Assembly (NCBI GenBank): GCA_017512425.1
Contig: JAFWGI010000015.1
Coordinates: 496,001 to 560,000, forward strand
Origin: Hyphomicrobium sp.
GTDB taxonomy: Bacteria; Pseudomonadota; Alphaproteobacteria; Rhizobiales; Hyphomicrobiaceae
Length of the DNA: 64,000 nucleotides
Direction: 5' to 3'
Below, one piece after another: positions 49,423-57,789 of the stretch (its first letter is position 1; each line of letters opens with the position of its first letter). The notes beneath the pieces were generated by a model. It saw nothing but the letters and a program-made list of their open reading frames with translations. It did not search any database and had not been told where the DNA came from. A program made the translations under genes and the position numbers.

Positions 49423-50382
49423 CTATTCACCAACGGGGACTGCGATCAGTTCGAACGGCAGAGCCGGCGGACCCTTTTTCTTTGCGTCGAGCAAATGAGA
49501 AAGTTGGCCCTCTGCAACCCACGCCGTTGTGCCGACCTGCACGACAGCGGTCGGTTCCTTGAGGCCGTCCTTGAGCGTATCGATTTTCGCCTTGTCGCCG
49601 TCGATCGTAACGCGATCGAGTTTGTCGGTGCCTTCAACCATCAGGAACGTCAGCCCTGTGACATGGCGCAAGCCATCCGGCAGGCTGATCGGACGCGAGG
49701 TTGCGAGCTTTGTAATCGCGCCGGCTTTGCCGTCTTTGACATCGATCCTGAAAAGCTCGCCGCCGTGGAAGGTGTTGACGTACATATTGCCGTCAGCGCC
49801 GAACGCGATGCCGTCGAGGCCAGCACCGTTCGGCGGCTGAAAGCGCTTGTCTTCGAGGAAAACGTCAAGCTCCTTCGCGCCGGGCGAAATCTTGAGGATG
49901 CGTGGTGCCAGCGAGTCGGTCACGTAGACGTTGCCGTCATCCGCGACGGTCATGTCGTTGCACAGCGACGGCGCGCTCGGAAACTTGTGATCGCTCTTTC
50001 CCTCGCCCGATTTAAGGTCGAACGCCAATAGATGACTGCCTTCGGCCTTGCCCGGTCCCGGCACACCAAAACCGGTGACATCGTTTGAGCAAACCCAGAG
50101 GGTGTTGGATTTCGCGTCCGCATAAAGGCCGAATGTCGAGCGGCTTCCAAACGCCGCTGGCTCGATGAAGGGTTCTGCCGCTGCAGCGCCCGGCTTGACG
50201 CGCTGGACGCCACCATCGGCGAAGCTGCTGACGTAGAGGCTGCCATCCGGTCCGGCCGTAATGCTTTCAGTAAAGGCTGTGTCGCCCGGCACTTTGATTG
50301 GCTTCGGATCGTCCGCGGCGACAGGCGTTACAAGCAGCGTCAGCGAAATAGGCAGGAAGCCGAAGGCAAACCGTTTCTTCAT
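49423..50382 (-). CDS. Exported SMP-30/NHL-type beta-propeller protein
   Basis: A 319-aa protein with signal peptide MKKRFAFGFLPISLTLLVTP-VAA. Its repeats include TAFTESITAGPDGSLYVSSF, CNDMTVADDGNVYVTDSLAP, GAGLDGIAFGADGNMYVNTF and TTAWVAEGQLSHLL, the pattern of six-bladed SMP-30/gluconolactonase or Vgb-like propellers. These enzymes hydrolyse lactones or bind small ligands, usually with calcium; the substrate is unknown. It is divergent from the AraC regulator, across the 295-base region that carries an island-motif copy, so AraC control is probable. Confidence 0.85.
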   Translation of the reverse strand: MKKRFAFGFLPISLTLLVTPVAADDPKPIKVPGDTAFTESITAGPDGSLYVSSFADGGVQRVKPGAAAAEPFIEPAAFGSRSTFGLYADAKSNTLWVCSNDVTGFGVPGPGKAEGSHLLAFDLKSGEGKSDHKFPSAPSLCNDMTVADDGNVYVTDSLAPRILKISPGAKELDVFLEDKRFQPPNGAGLDGIAFGADGNMYVNTFHGGELFRIDVKDGKAGAITKLATSRPISLPDGLRHVTGLTFLMVEGTDKLDRVTIDGDKAKIDTLKDGLKEPTAVVQVGTTAWVAEGQLSHLLDAKKKGPPALPFELIAVPVGE

Positions 50383-50677
50383 TGTTATTGCTCCTCGAAT
50401 ATGTGCAGCCCGATAATCAGGTCATTGCAGGTGGCGCGCGATCCCAGCTGGATGCATGCCTGCATGTAAACGCGCCTCGCTCGGATATAGTTGGACGGCT
50501 ATTTCCTACCAAGCGTATCTCTCATGCGCCGCGAACGTGCGAAAGCTGTAGAACAATGCTCTTGAGTTCTTGCCTATTTCTCCAGAATTCACGGGCGTGC
50601 CCTGGCGCGGTTGTCATCGCCGCGTTATAACTTCGCAGTAATTGCGTTGAACTTAAAAGAAAAATTTGGATACTGAC
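50383..50677. other. Divergent region between SMP-30-like and AraC genes
   Basis: A 295-base gap with no protein-like frame. It contains island-motif copy 3 (50483-50506) and AT-rich DNA near 50640-50670, before the AraC start. Two promoters are expected. Confidence 0.5.
50483..50506 (+). promoter_or_regulatory. Island motif copy 3, between SMP-30-like and AraC genes
   Basis: GGATATAG, then TTGGACGG, then CTATTTCC. It matches the aldoxime-dehydratase copy at 18 of 24 positions, including the TTG and GGCTAT centre. It reads toward the AraC gene, whose start is about 171 bases away; it is about 100 bases from the SMP-30-like start on the other side. Confidence 0.5.
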
Positions 50678-51574
50678 GTGTCGACAATCCAAGACCTCGC
50701 CGGGCTTATTGCCCGTTTCGCCAACGAGGGTGCGACGGCTACCGCCATTCCGCAGCTCGATTTGTTCAAGGCATCGCGCGTGACGGCGCCGATACACGCG
50801 CTCTACGAGTCATCCGTTTGCATCGTTGCTCAGGGCAGCAAGCGGTCGGTGGTTGCCGACAAAGTCTACACGTACGACGAAGCGAAGTACCTCGTGATCA
50901 AAGTCGATGTACCGATCATCAGTGAGTACATTGACGCGACGCCGGAGCGGCCATTTCTCGGCCTGCGCATGAAGCTCGACCCGAGCGCGATTGCGGCGCT
51001 GATGATCGAGTGCAGGATGGAGGTCGTGCGCAACGGAGACCCTGGGCAGGCGATTGTCGTCAGCGATGTGACGGCTGACTTAATAGACGCATCCGTGCGA
51101 ATGTTGCGATTGCTAGATGCGCCCGCTGACATTGCGACGCTCGCACCGATGATCGAGCGTGAAATTCTCTACAGGCTTCTACAAGGCGAGCAGACATCGA
51201 AACTCGGCCAGATCGCTTTTGCGGACAGTCGATTGCAGCAGGTTAATCGTGCGATCGATTGGATCAAACGCAATTTCCGCGAACCATTCAGCATCGAAAA
51301 TGCCGCTAGCGCGGCAGGTATGAGTTCGTCGGCTCTGCATTTGCATTTTAAGGCGGTGACCAGCTTGACGCCGCTGCAGTATCAAAAGCAATTGCGCCTG
51401 CAGGAAGCGCGCCGGCTGATCTTGACGACGTCGATGGATGCGGCAGCCACAGCATACAACGTCGGTTATGAGAGCCCATCGCAATTCAGCCGCGAGTACC
51501 GCCGCCTTTTCGGCGCGCCACCCGCCACTGACGGCCGCAGGCTGCGTACGGCAGATCAGACAGAGCCTGCATAG
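50678..51574 (+). CDS. AraC-family regulator (AraC_N type)
   Basis: A 298-aa regulator starting at GTG 50678 (MSTIQDLAGLIARFANEG); TTG 50666 is an alternative. The N-terminal AraC_N domain has SVCIVAQGSKRSVVADKVYT, YDEAKYLVIKVDVPIISEYI, and the C-terminal double helix-turn-helix has FSIENAASAAGMSSSALHLH, FKAVTSLTPLQYQKQLRLQE and AAATAYNVGYESPSQFSREY. Members regulate adjacent oxidoreductase genes, often in response to aldehydes. It is divergent from the SMP-30-like gene and about 1.4 kb from the alcohol dehydrogenase, its likely target. Confidence 0.92.
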   Translation: MSTIQDLAGLIARFANEGATATAIPQLDLFKASRVTAPIHALYESSVCIVAQGSKRSVVADKVYTYDEAKYLVIKVDVPIISEYIDATPERPFLGLRMKLDPSAIAALMIECRMEVVRNGDPGQAIVVSDVTADLIDASVRMLRLLDAPADIATLAPMIEREILYRLLQGEQTSKLGQIAFADSRLQQVNRAIDWIKRNFREPFSIENAASAAGMSSSALHLHFKAVTSLTPLQYQKQLRLQEARRLILTTSMDAAATAYNVGYESPSQFSREYRRLFGAPPATDGRRLRTADQTEPA

Positions 51575-51598
51575 TCGTGAATTAAACGTTCCAGTCTC

Positions 51599-51613
51599 CG
51601 GGCAATTTGCCCG
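51599..51613. promoter_or_regulatory. 15-bp palindrome (GGCAATTTGCC core) before the NarL-type system
   Basis: CGGGCAATTTGCCCG is a perfect odd palindrome, 67 bases before the kinase start (51681). GGCAATTTGCCCGA recurs exactly at 53720-53733, before the aldoxime dehydratase. Both would be explained as an operator of the response regulator encoded between them. Confidence 0.55.
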
Positions 51614-51680
51614 ACGAAGGTGGGCGCGACTTTCATTTCCGGCGCCAGCGGGGCAAACTTCGTTTTTCCCGGAGGTATCC

Positions 51681-53057
51681 ATGCGTCTCCTTGCGCTTCT
51701 GATCATTCGTTTGATGGCCGTTGTGCTCGCCTGCCTTGCAGTCGCAATCGGCTGTCTCGTGCTGGAAACGCACCGCTCGATTGAGGCCGATGTCGCCGGC
51801 ACGTCGTTGCGGATCAGTCAACGCCTCCAGGCTTTGTATTGGCAACGGCTGCTTTGGCGCGATGGGACGCAGCGCGGAACGCTAATCCCGCTCCCCGATT
51901 GGAAGTCCGTCGAAACCCAAAGCATTATATCGCCAGGCGTTTGCGTAACCTTCGGCCTGCGCGACGAAGACCGTCAACGTTTGTGCAGTCAGGTCGAGGC
52001 GCTTGGACCGCCAGCCCCAACGTGGTTCTCTGATTTGTACATCGCTGCTTTTGGTGCGTACGCGCCCATAGAGCAGAAGATTTCCGTCAACAGTCAAAAC
52101 GCCGGAACGCTGGAAACGGCGGTCGATTCGGAGGCCGCATTGCGCCGTGCGTGGCGCGAAATCTCCAATGTCGTCGATGTTGCTCTGTCTCTCGCGCTTG
52201 GTATCGCGATCCTCGCGGCGTTGATGATCGGTCACACACTTCTGCCCGCGCGCGCCATCATCTTCGCCTTGCAGAGACTTGGCGAAGGCAATCTGAGCCT
52301 GCGTCTTGGCAAATTCAAAAGTGCGGACTTCAATCACATTGCGACTGCTGTGAATGGTCTCGCGGCCACGCTCACGCAAACCAACACCGAGCGCATGGCT
52401 CTGACGGCGCGACTTTTTCAAGTTCAAGAAGAGGAACGCAGGGCGCTAGCGCGGGATCTGCATGACGATTTTGGACAAGCTCTGACGGCGACCGTCGCGC
52501 TTGCAACCATTATCGAAAACAGTGCGATGCACGATCGCCCGGATATTGCCGCGGACGCGCGCGCTATTGCCCGCACGCAAGAGCACATGATGGGCGCGTT
52601 GCGAACGACGCTGGTGCGCTTGCGATCGCAAAGCATCGAAGAGATCGGGTTGGAAGCGAGCCTCCGGCAGCTCATTACCGATTTTAACGCGCAGTCCAAT
52701 TCCGGTGCCGTGTTTCGCTTGCAAATGACGGGTCAACTGGAGCTTTTGAAGCGGCGCGTTGCTGTCGATCTGTACCGCATCGTCCAGGAGTGCCTGACGA
52801 ACGCAATTAAGCACGGCAAGCCGTCTGAGGTTATCGTCAGCTTGGATCACTTATCGGCGCGGCAACCGCATGTGTCGCTGACCATCGAAGACGATGGCGG
52901 CGGCGACATCGAGCACGTCCATAAGTCGTCGGGCTATGGCATTCTCGGTATTCGTGAAAGACTTGCGGGGCACGGCGGGTCGCTTTCGATCGCTAATTCG
53001 GCGAAAGGCGTGCGGGTCATAGCGCTCATGCCGGTGGAGCAGGCGACAACCGCATGA
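51681..53057 (+). CDS. Sensor histidine kinase, NarX/HisKA_3 type
   Basis: A 458-aa sensor. ATG 51681 (MRLLALLIIRLMAVVLACLA) is preceded by GGAGG; the open frame to 51438 overlaps the AraC gene. Two membrane helices (about residues 3-25 and 165-190) enclose a periplasmic domain of about 135 aa; then a HAMP-like linker (LPARAIIFALQRLGEGNLSL), the HisKA_3 site RRALARDLHDDFGQALTATV, and the ATPase with VQECLTNAIKHGKPSEVIVS, LTIEDDGGGD and GYGILGIRERLAGHGGSLSI. It is coupled to its response regulator by a 4-base overlap. The ligand sensed is unknown, but the aldoxime dehydratase is next, suggesting that its substrate or product is relevant. Confidence 0.93.
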   Translation: MRLLALLIIRLMAVVLACLAVAIGCLVLETHRSIEADVAGTSLRISQRLQALYWQRLLWRDGTQRGTLIPLPDWKSVETQSIISPGVCVTFGLRDEDRQRLCSQVEALGPPAPTWFSDLYIAAFGAYAPIEQKISVNSQNAGTLETAVDSEAALRRAWREISNVVDVALSLALGIAILAALMIGHTLLPARAIIFALQRLGEGNLSLRLGKFKSADFNHIATAVNGLAATLTQTNTERMALTARLFQVQEEERRALARDLHDDFGQALTATVALATIIENSAMHDRPDIAADARAIARTQEHMMGALRTTLVRLRSQSIEEIGLEASLRQLITDFNAQSNSGAVFRLQMTGQLELLKRRVAVDLYRIVQECLTNAIKHGKPSEVIVSLDHLSARQPHVSLTIEDDGGGDIEHVHKSSGYGILGIRERLAGHGGSLSIANSAKGVRVIALMPVEQATTA

Positions 53058-53716
53058 GCCGTATTTCGATCCTGCTCGTGGACGACCATCCCATCGTGCG
53101 CGAAGGCTATCGCCGCTTGCTGGAAATGGACGCCAAATTCTCTGTGTGCGCCGAAGCAGAAGACGTCGCGCAGGCTTACCAAGCGTACAAAGAACATCGC
53201 CCCGATGTCGTCATCATGGACATGACGCTGCTTGGCGCAAGCGGTATCGAAGCCACGCGGCGGATCCGGGAGTTCGATAAAGACGCCAAGATCCTCGTCT
53301 TCTCAATGCACTCCGGGTCGGCCTTCGCGTTGAAGGCGTTTGAAGCGGGATCGCGGGGATACGTCACCAAAAGCAGTCCGCCGAGAGAGCTTATCCGCGC
53401 GGTCGAGATCGTGGCCGGCGGTGGCCGCGCGATGAGCGAGGATATTTCACGTGCGCTCGCAGCCGATCGTCTCAGCGGCGCAAACCCGGCCATCGGTGAG
53501 TTGACCCCGCGCGAAACTGAAATTCTGAGGATGGTCGCCAGTGGGCTTGCGAGTGAAGCAATCGCCGATCAGCTCAATCTCAGTGTCAAGACCGTCCGCA
53601 ATATCCACTACGCCGTCAAATCCAAGATCGGCGCGGAGAATGACGCGCATCTCGTTTGGCTGGCGCTGGCCGCTGGCCTGATCCAAGCCAATCATCCGGC
53701 ATCCGGCCGCGACTAG
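53054..53716 (+). CDS. NarL/LuxR-type response regulator
   Basis: A 220-aa regulator. The receiver domain has LLVDDHPIVREGYRRLLEMD and phospho-aspartate in DVVIMDMTLLGASGIEATRR. The C-terminal DNA-binding domain has GELTPRETEILRMVASGLAS, EAIADQLNLSVKTVRNIHYA. It overlaps the kinase gene (ATGA) and is followed by the aldoxime dehydratase, 197 bases away in the same direction. The palindrome GGCAATTTGCC before both genes is the most likely operator. Confidence 0.94.
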   Translation: MSRISILLVDDHPIVREGYRRLLEMDAKFSVCAEAEDVAQAYQAYKEHRPDVVIMDMTLLGASGIEATRRIREFDKDAKILVFSMHSGSAFALKAFEAGSRGYVTKSSPPRELIRAVEIVAGGGRAMSEDISRALAADRLSGANPAIGELTPRETEILRMVASGLASEAIADQLNLSVKTVRNIHYAVKSKIGAENDAHLVWLALAAGLIQANHPASGRD

Positions 53717-53719
53717 ACA

Positions 53720-53733
53720 GGCAATTTGCCCGA
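53720..53733. promoter_or_regulatory. Second copy of the GGCAATTTGCC palindrome, before the aldoxime dehydratase
   Basis: GGCAATTTGCCCGA, identical over 14 bases to the copy at 51600-51613. It lies 180 bases before the aldoxime dehydratase start, immediately past the response-regulator stop. Confidence 0.55.
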
Positions 53734-53855
53734 GTCGCGCGGGCACCGTGCTCTGGTGCGAAACGGAAATCGCGGCAACTCTCGACCGTCGCAGAGCAAC
53801 GGGAAGCCTCAATCATTCGCTCGCGCAAATGGTCGGGCAGCCTCCTTGCGAACAA

Positions 53856-53879
53856 CGATATAGTTGATAGGCTATATCG
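53856..53879 (+). promoter_or_regulatory. Island motif copy 4 (best inverted repeat), before the aldoxime dehydratase
   Basis: CGATATAG, 8-base spacer TTGATAGG, CTATATCG. The two 8-base arms are perfect inverted repeats, 34 bases before the start codon (53914), with ribosome site GGGAG in between. The best-conserved copy of the island motif, probably an operator or promoter element. Confidence 0.65.
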
Positions 53880-53913
53880 CGACTAAAATGATAAAAAGTA
53901 CGGGAGAAACTTC

Positions 53914-54975
53914 ATGACGACGACCTTGGATTCCTCGATACCGAGCCACCTGCGGTGTCCGCGCAGCCGCCACCGGCGCGTCAGCGACACCTGGAAACCA
54001 CCGTATCCAGCGTTCTCAGCGCTGGTCGATCCGGCGGTCGAACAGATCGTCATGGCGTATTTCGGCGTTCAATCGAAGGGTGGCGATATGCGCGGTAAGA
54101 CGTGTGCTGCGTTTCAAAAAATCCGGGAAAGTTTGACCCTTGCCGACGGCCCCGCGCGCCATGACCTTGTGCAGTTTGTCGATGCCGAAGGCTACTTGAA
54201 TCTCATCGTCGTTGCTTATTGGAACGATCCAAAGACGCATCAGACTTGGAGCAATTCGCCCGCAGTCGCGAATTGGTGGAATTCCGACGATCGTCTGAAT
54301 GAAGGCGTCGGATATTGGCGCGAAGTGCTCAGCCCGCGCATGGAACAGTTCGAGACCATTTTCACGCACGACTACGGCCCGTTTGAAGGCGTCAGCATTC
54401 TCTTCGGAAATATGAGCCAGCCGATCTTCGAGCACGGTTACTGGGGCTCAATGCGCGATCGCTTGCCGGTGTCACAGAACGACACGATGGAGCCATCCGG
54501 AAAGCTGACCGCAACTCAGGGAAATCCGAATTCTGGCGGCCGCGTCATCATCAGCGGGCATCAGAATTTGACGCTGATACGGTCAGGCGAAGACTGGAGC
54601 CGAACCAAGGATGAGGAGCGGCGGACCTGGTACGAAGATATCGAGCCTGTGCTCCACCAGGGCATGAATTTCCTGCGCGATGATGGCATGCAGGTCGGCT
54701 GTTACGTCAACCGCTACTGCCACCACATCGATGAGAACGGCAATCCGCAAGAAAAAGGATTCGGTGTCAGCCTATGGAACTCGCTGGCCGATCTTGAGCA
54801 TTGGGGCGAGTCGCACCCGACCCATCTGCAGATCTTTGTGACGTTCATGCGCAACGTTCACAAGTTCACAGACCTGACGCTCTATCACGAAGTCTCGGTG
54901 TTCGACGCTTCGAACCAGCATTTCGAGTACATCAACTGCCATCCGAAAACCGGCGTCATGCGCGCCGTCGCGTGA
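53914..54975 (+). CDS. oxd: Heme-containing aldoxime dehydratase (phenylacetaldoxime dehydratase family)
   Basis: A 353-aa protein matching the Oxd family in length (about 350 aa) and layout. It dehydrates aldoximes to nitriles using ferrous heme bound directly to the substrate. Seen: N-terminus ending SDTWKPPYPAFSALVDPAVE, MAYFGVQSKGGDMRGKTCAA, HDLVQFVDAEGYLNLIVVAY, WREVLSPRMEQFETIFTHDY, FGNMSQPIFEHGYWGSMRDR, VGCYVNRYCHHIDENGNPQE, and FVTFMRNVHKFTDLTLYHEV. The histidines of MRNVHKF and LTLYHEV fit the heme-ligand and catalytic region. Usually oxd genes adjoin nitrile hydratase/amidase or nitrilase genes; none is seen here. It sits behind a NarL-type system and two palindromes. Confidence 0.9.
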   Translation: MTTTLDSSIPSHLRCPRSRHRRVSDTWKPPYPAFSALVDPAVEQIVMAYFGVQSKGGDMRGKTCAAFQKIRESLTLADGPARHDLVQFVDAEGYLNLIVVAYWNDPKTHQTWSNSPAVANWWNSDDRLNEGVGYWREVLSPRMEQFETIFTHDYGPFEGVSILFGNMSQPIFEHGYWGSMRDRLPVSQNDTMEPSGKLTATQGNPNSGGRVIISGHQNLTLIRSGEDWSRTKDEERRTWYEDIEPVLHQGMNFLRDDGMQVGCYVNRYCHHIDENGNPQEKGFGVSLWNSLADLEHWGESHPTHLQIFVTFMRNVHKFTDLTLYHEVSVFDASNQHFEYINCHPKTGVMRAVA

Positions 54976-54981
54976 CGCATC

Positions 54982-55010
54982 GAGGCGCCGCTCGTTCGGG
55001 GCGGCGCCTC
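54982..55010 (+). terminator. Hairpin after the aldoxime dehydratase
   Basis: GAGGCGCCGC pairs with GCGGCGCCTC over a 9-nt loop, beginning 7 bases past the stop codon. A GC-rich 10-bp stem without T-run; a probable terminator. Confidence 0.65.
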
Positions 55011-55106
55011 CTCAATCGCCGTGTCCAGAAAGACGGGCGCGCGACACCTCGCGGAAAATACGCGTGTCGCATTGGTGCGCATGAATTACGCGCTTATTCG
55101 AAAAAA

Positions 55107-55181
55107 TGGTGCCGGCTGCAGGATTTGAACCTGCGACCCCCTGATTACAAATCAGGTGCACTACCACTGTGCTAAGCCGGC
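55107..55181 (-). tRNA. tRNA-Thr (anticodon TGT)
   Basis: On the minus strand: acceptor GCCGGCT pairing with AGCCGGC, D-arm GCAC-AGTGGTAG-TGC, anticodon stem CCTGA/TCAGG around TTTGTAA (anticodon TGT, reads ACA), T-arm GCAGG-TTCAAAT-CCTGC, discriminator A and encoded CCA. Length 75 bases with the CCA. All arms fold, so identity is confident. Confidence 0.96.
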
Positions 55182-55509
55182 TCTCATTATGGAAAGGGCG
55201 GCGATCCCGCCTTGGGGGTGCCGCTGCGCCGGGCTTATAGCGTGGTTGCTGCTCGATAACCAGCCCTCACTGCGCCTCTTATACGTGACGCCGGCTACAA
55301 AATTGGACTGGTCACCTGTTTTTTCAGCAGGTGCCGACAACACTGTCAGAATGCGTGACCGTAATGTCGCACGCGGGGTCATCCGTATGCGGCGTTGTAT
55401 GCAGCGCGAGCAGGAGGCGCATTGACCAATTGCCGTTTTACAGATTTCTGCGGAGCAGTATACCGTCGCGTGGAAGTTCGCCACGCAGTGCGCCAGTCAA
55501 GTGCCGAGG
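55182..55509. other. Gap between tRNA-Thr and the WecG-like gene
   Basis: About 328 bases without a convincing gene. It should hold the tRNA promoter and that of the EPS genes. A small hairpin (CACCTG and CAGGTG arms over a 9-base loop with a T-run inside) lies at 55313-55333. No attachment-site duplication or integrase near the tRNA is visible. Confidence 0.5.
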
Positions 55510-56310
55510 ATGTTAGATTTGTCGACCAGAACCGACGACGGTCATCCCCTAGCACGCATAGACGGTTGGCCAATCAACATCGCCACGCTTGCTGACGCCG
55601 TCGAACAAATTTCTGCTGACATGCACAAGCGCTCAGCGTTTTCTGTTGTGACACTTAATCTTGATCATCTGGTAAAACTGCGGAGCGATGCGTCGTTCCG
55701 GAGTGCGTATCGTGCCGCGAAATTCGTCTCTGCAGATGGCGCGCCGGTTGCGCATCTCGCGCGAAAACAATGCACGGAGATCGAGCGAACGCCAGGCGCG
55801 GATCTTCTGTTGCCGCTGTGCCGCGAAGCCGCCGACGGCAAAATCGGCATCTACCTGTTCGGGACCGATCGCGATGCGTTAACGCGCTCGGCGGCGAAGC
55901 TTTCCGAAAGCACAGGCGGACGTCTAAATATCTGCGGCGCTGCGGCGCCTGCCATGAAATTTGATCCGTCAGGACCGGAAGCTGACGCCGCGCTCGACGC
56001 GATTGCGGAGTCGGGCGCGGGCTTGTGCTTCGTTGCGCTCGGCGCGCCAAAACAAGAGATATTCGCGGCGCGTGCGCTCGATCGCGGCATCAAAGCTGGG
56101 TTCATTTGCGTCGGTGCGGGGCTGGATTTTCTCGCTGGCCGCCAGATCCGAGCGCCTCGGTTTATGCGGGACTACGGGCTGGAATGGCTGTGGCGCTTGT
56201 CGCAAAATCCGCGCCGACTGGCTTCCCGCTATGCCAAGTGCGGGATCATTCTCATCGACATCTGGCTGTTTGGCCGGGGCCCGCTAAATGCCGGTGCGCG
56301 CCGCTCATAG
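55510..56310 (+). CDS. WecG/TagA-type glycosyltransferase (GT26)
   Basis: A 266-aa enzyme (ATG 55510; GTG 55501 is also possible). Members transfer N-acetylmannosaminuronic acid, glucuronic acid or related sugars to a lipid-linked acceptor. Seen: FSVVTLNLDHLVKLRSDASF, RAAKFVSADGAPVAHLARKQ, ERTPGADLLLPLCREAADGK, and the C-terminal pattern APKQEIFAARALDRG, CVGAGLDFLAGRQIRAPRFM and RDYGLEWLWRLSQNPRRLAS. No membrane helix. First gene of the right-hand EPS operon. Donor and acceptor are not predictable. Confidence 0.92.
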   Translation: MLDLSTRTDDGHPLARIDGWPINIATLADAVEQISADMHKRSAFSVVTLNLDHLVKLRSDASFRSAYRAAKFVSADGAPVAHLARKQCTEIERTPGADLLLPLCREAADGKIGIYLFGTDRDALTRSAAKLSESTGGRLNICGAAAPAMKFDPSGPEADAALDAIAESGAGLCFVALGAPKQEIFAARALDRGIKAGFICVGAGLDFLAGRQIRAPRFMRDYGLEWLWRLSQNPRRLASRYAKCGIILIDIWLFGRGPLNAGARRS

Positions 56311-56511
56311 CCGCCGGATGCGCGCACACTTGTCGACGCAACCGCGCCGCATGCCCGTCATCTCGATTGATTAAGGCTTAACGCCAAGGATGCGCCCTGG
56401 GTCTTCATGTTGCGGTATAATTCGACCGATAGAATAGTGGCGCGGCGCATATGGTGAATGTTTTGCTCGGCGGCGTGATCTTGCTGGCGGATGACGATAC
56501 GGACGTGACGC

Positions 56512-57789
56512 ATGTTTTTGGGTGAGGGCCAGTCGCGACGTTTGCGCAAGTTTGCGCGCCGCGCGCGTCGCGAAATTCTCAACGTTGCAATACCGCCTGC
56601 GCGATCTCGGACACTCGATGCGACCGATAGGGTGCGCGTCGTCGGTCTCTTGTCGTCCGCATCGGGCATCGGAAATTCTGCGCGACTGAACGCCGCCGCA
56701 TTGAGATCCGATGGAGTTGCGGTTGAGGCGACGAACGTCGCAGCATACTTCTCAGCCGACGATGGTTTGCCGTTCGGCCCGGTTCAGGCGAGCGCGCAGG
56801 CGTCGGCCACATGCTCCATTTATCATCTCAACCCGCCGATGCTCGTGCGCGGATTTCTAGCGTCTGGTCTTCGCAGGTACTATGCGTCGTACAACATCGG
56901 CTATTGGGCCTGGGAGCTTGAGACTGTTCCGCCGGAATGGCGCCGGGCAATCGACTATATCGACGCCATCCTCGTGCCGACACGGTTCTGCGCCGACGCC
57001 ATTGCAAAGGTGACACGCAAACCCGTTTTGGTCGTTCCGCACCCTGTTACTCAAGGCCACGCCGGACTAGTTCGACGGAGCGCGAACGACGGCGACAAGC
57101 CATTTACGGTTTTCGGCGTCTTCAACTTCGGATCTTCGTTCGAACGAAAAAACCCTGTCGCGCTCATCAATGCGTTCAAGCTCGCCTTCGGTGTCCAAGA
57201 ACCAGCGCGACTGATCCTGAAGACAAGCGATGGCAGCAGGTACCCGGGAGATCTCGACCGCTTGAGGCGCGCGATCGGCGATCATCCGAATATTGAGGTC
57301 ATCGACGCGGTCTGGAGCGAAGCGCAGATGCAGCAAGCGTTTGCTGACGCCGACGCGTACATCTCATTGCATCGTTCAGAAGGCTTCGGGCTGAGTATAG
57401 CAGAAGCCATAATGCAGGAAACGCCGGTCGTCGCGACGGCCTGGTCTGGAAACATAGACTTCTGCCATCCATCGGCAACCTATCTTGTCGACTACAAGCT
57501 CGTCCCGTTTCGCGACGAGCATGGTGACTATTCAGAGATCACGGCCGCGCGCTGGGCAGAGGCATCGCCGGAACATGCGAGCCGGCTGCTACGGTCTATT
57601 TTCGAACGTCCGGCCGATGCGCGAGCAAACGCAATCGAGGCGCGTCAATATCTGGAGACGCATCTGGAACGCAGAACGTACATTGCGGCGCTTGAGCAGC
57701 TTAAGTCTTCGAGTGCTGTTGTTGCGGCAGCCGATCCAAAGCCACAGCCCACGGTCGCTGCAGCGGATAGCCAGGTTCAAAATCGATGA
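56512..57789 (+). CDS. Glycosyltransferase family 4
   Basis: A 425-aa GT-B transferase (MFLGEGQSRRLRKFARRAR start). Seen: VVGLLSSASGIGNSARLNAA (acceptor loop), GYWAWELETVPPEWRRAIDY, DAILVPTRFCADAIAKVT, FTVFGVFNFGSSFERKNPVA, and the EX7E motif in SEGFGLSIAEAIMQETPVVA. The 201-base gap before it contains no gene. Its stop overlaps the polymerase-like gene by 4 bases (ATGA). Adds a sugar to the EPS repeat unit; specificity unknown. Confidence 0.9.
   Translation: MFLGEGQSRRLRKFARRARREILNVAIPPARSRTLDATDRVRVVGLLSSASGIGNSARLNAAALRSDGVAVEATNVAAYFSADDGLPFGPVQASAQASATCSIYHLNPPMLVRGFLASGLRRYYASYNIGYWAWELETVPPEWRRAIDYIDAILVPTRFCADAIAKVTRKPVLVVPHPVTQGHAGLVRRSANDGDKPFTVFGVFNFGSSFERKNPVALINAFKLAFGVQEPARLILKTSDGSRYPGDLDRLRRAIGDHPNIEVIDAVWSEAQMQQAFADADAYISLHRSEGFGLSIAEAIMQETPVVATAWSGNIDFCHPSATYLVDYKLVPFRDEHGDYSEITAARWAEASPEHASRLLRSIFERPADARANAIEARQYLETHLERRTYIAALEQLKSSSAVVAAADPKPQPTVAAADSQVQNR

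Noticed and set aside
51438..51680. N-terminal extension of the NarX-type kinase
   Set aside because: It lies inside the AraC gene, and ATG 51681 has a strong ribosome site and a membrane anchor.
55107..55510. Genomic island inserted at tRNA-Thr
   Set aside because: No integrase, no visible repeat of the tRNA 3' end, and the flanking genes look native; an att site would need a longer sequence.
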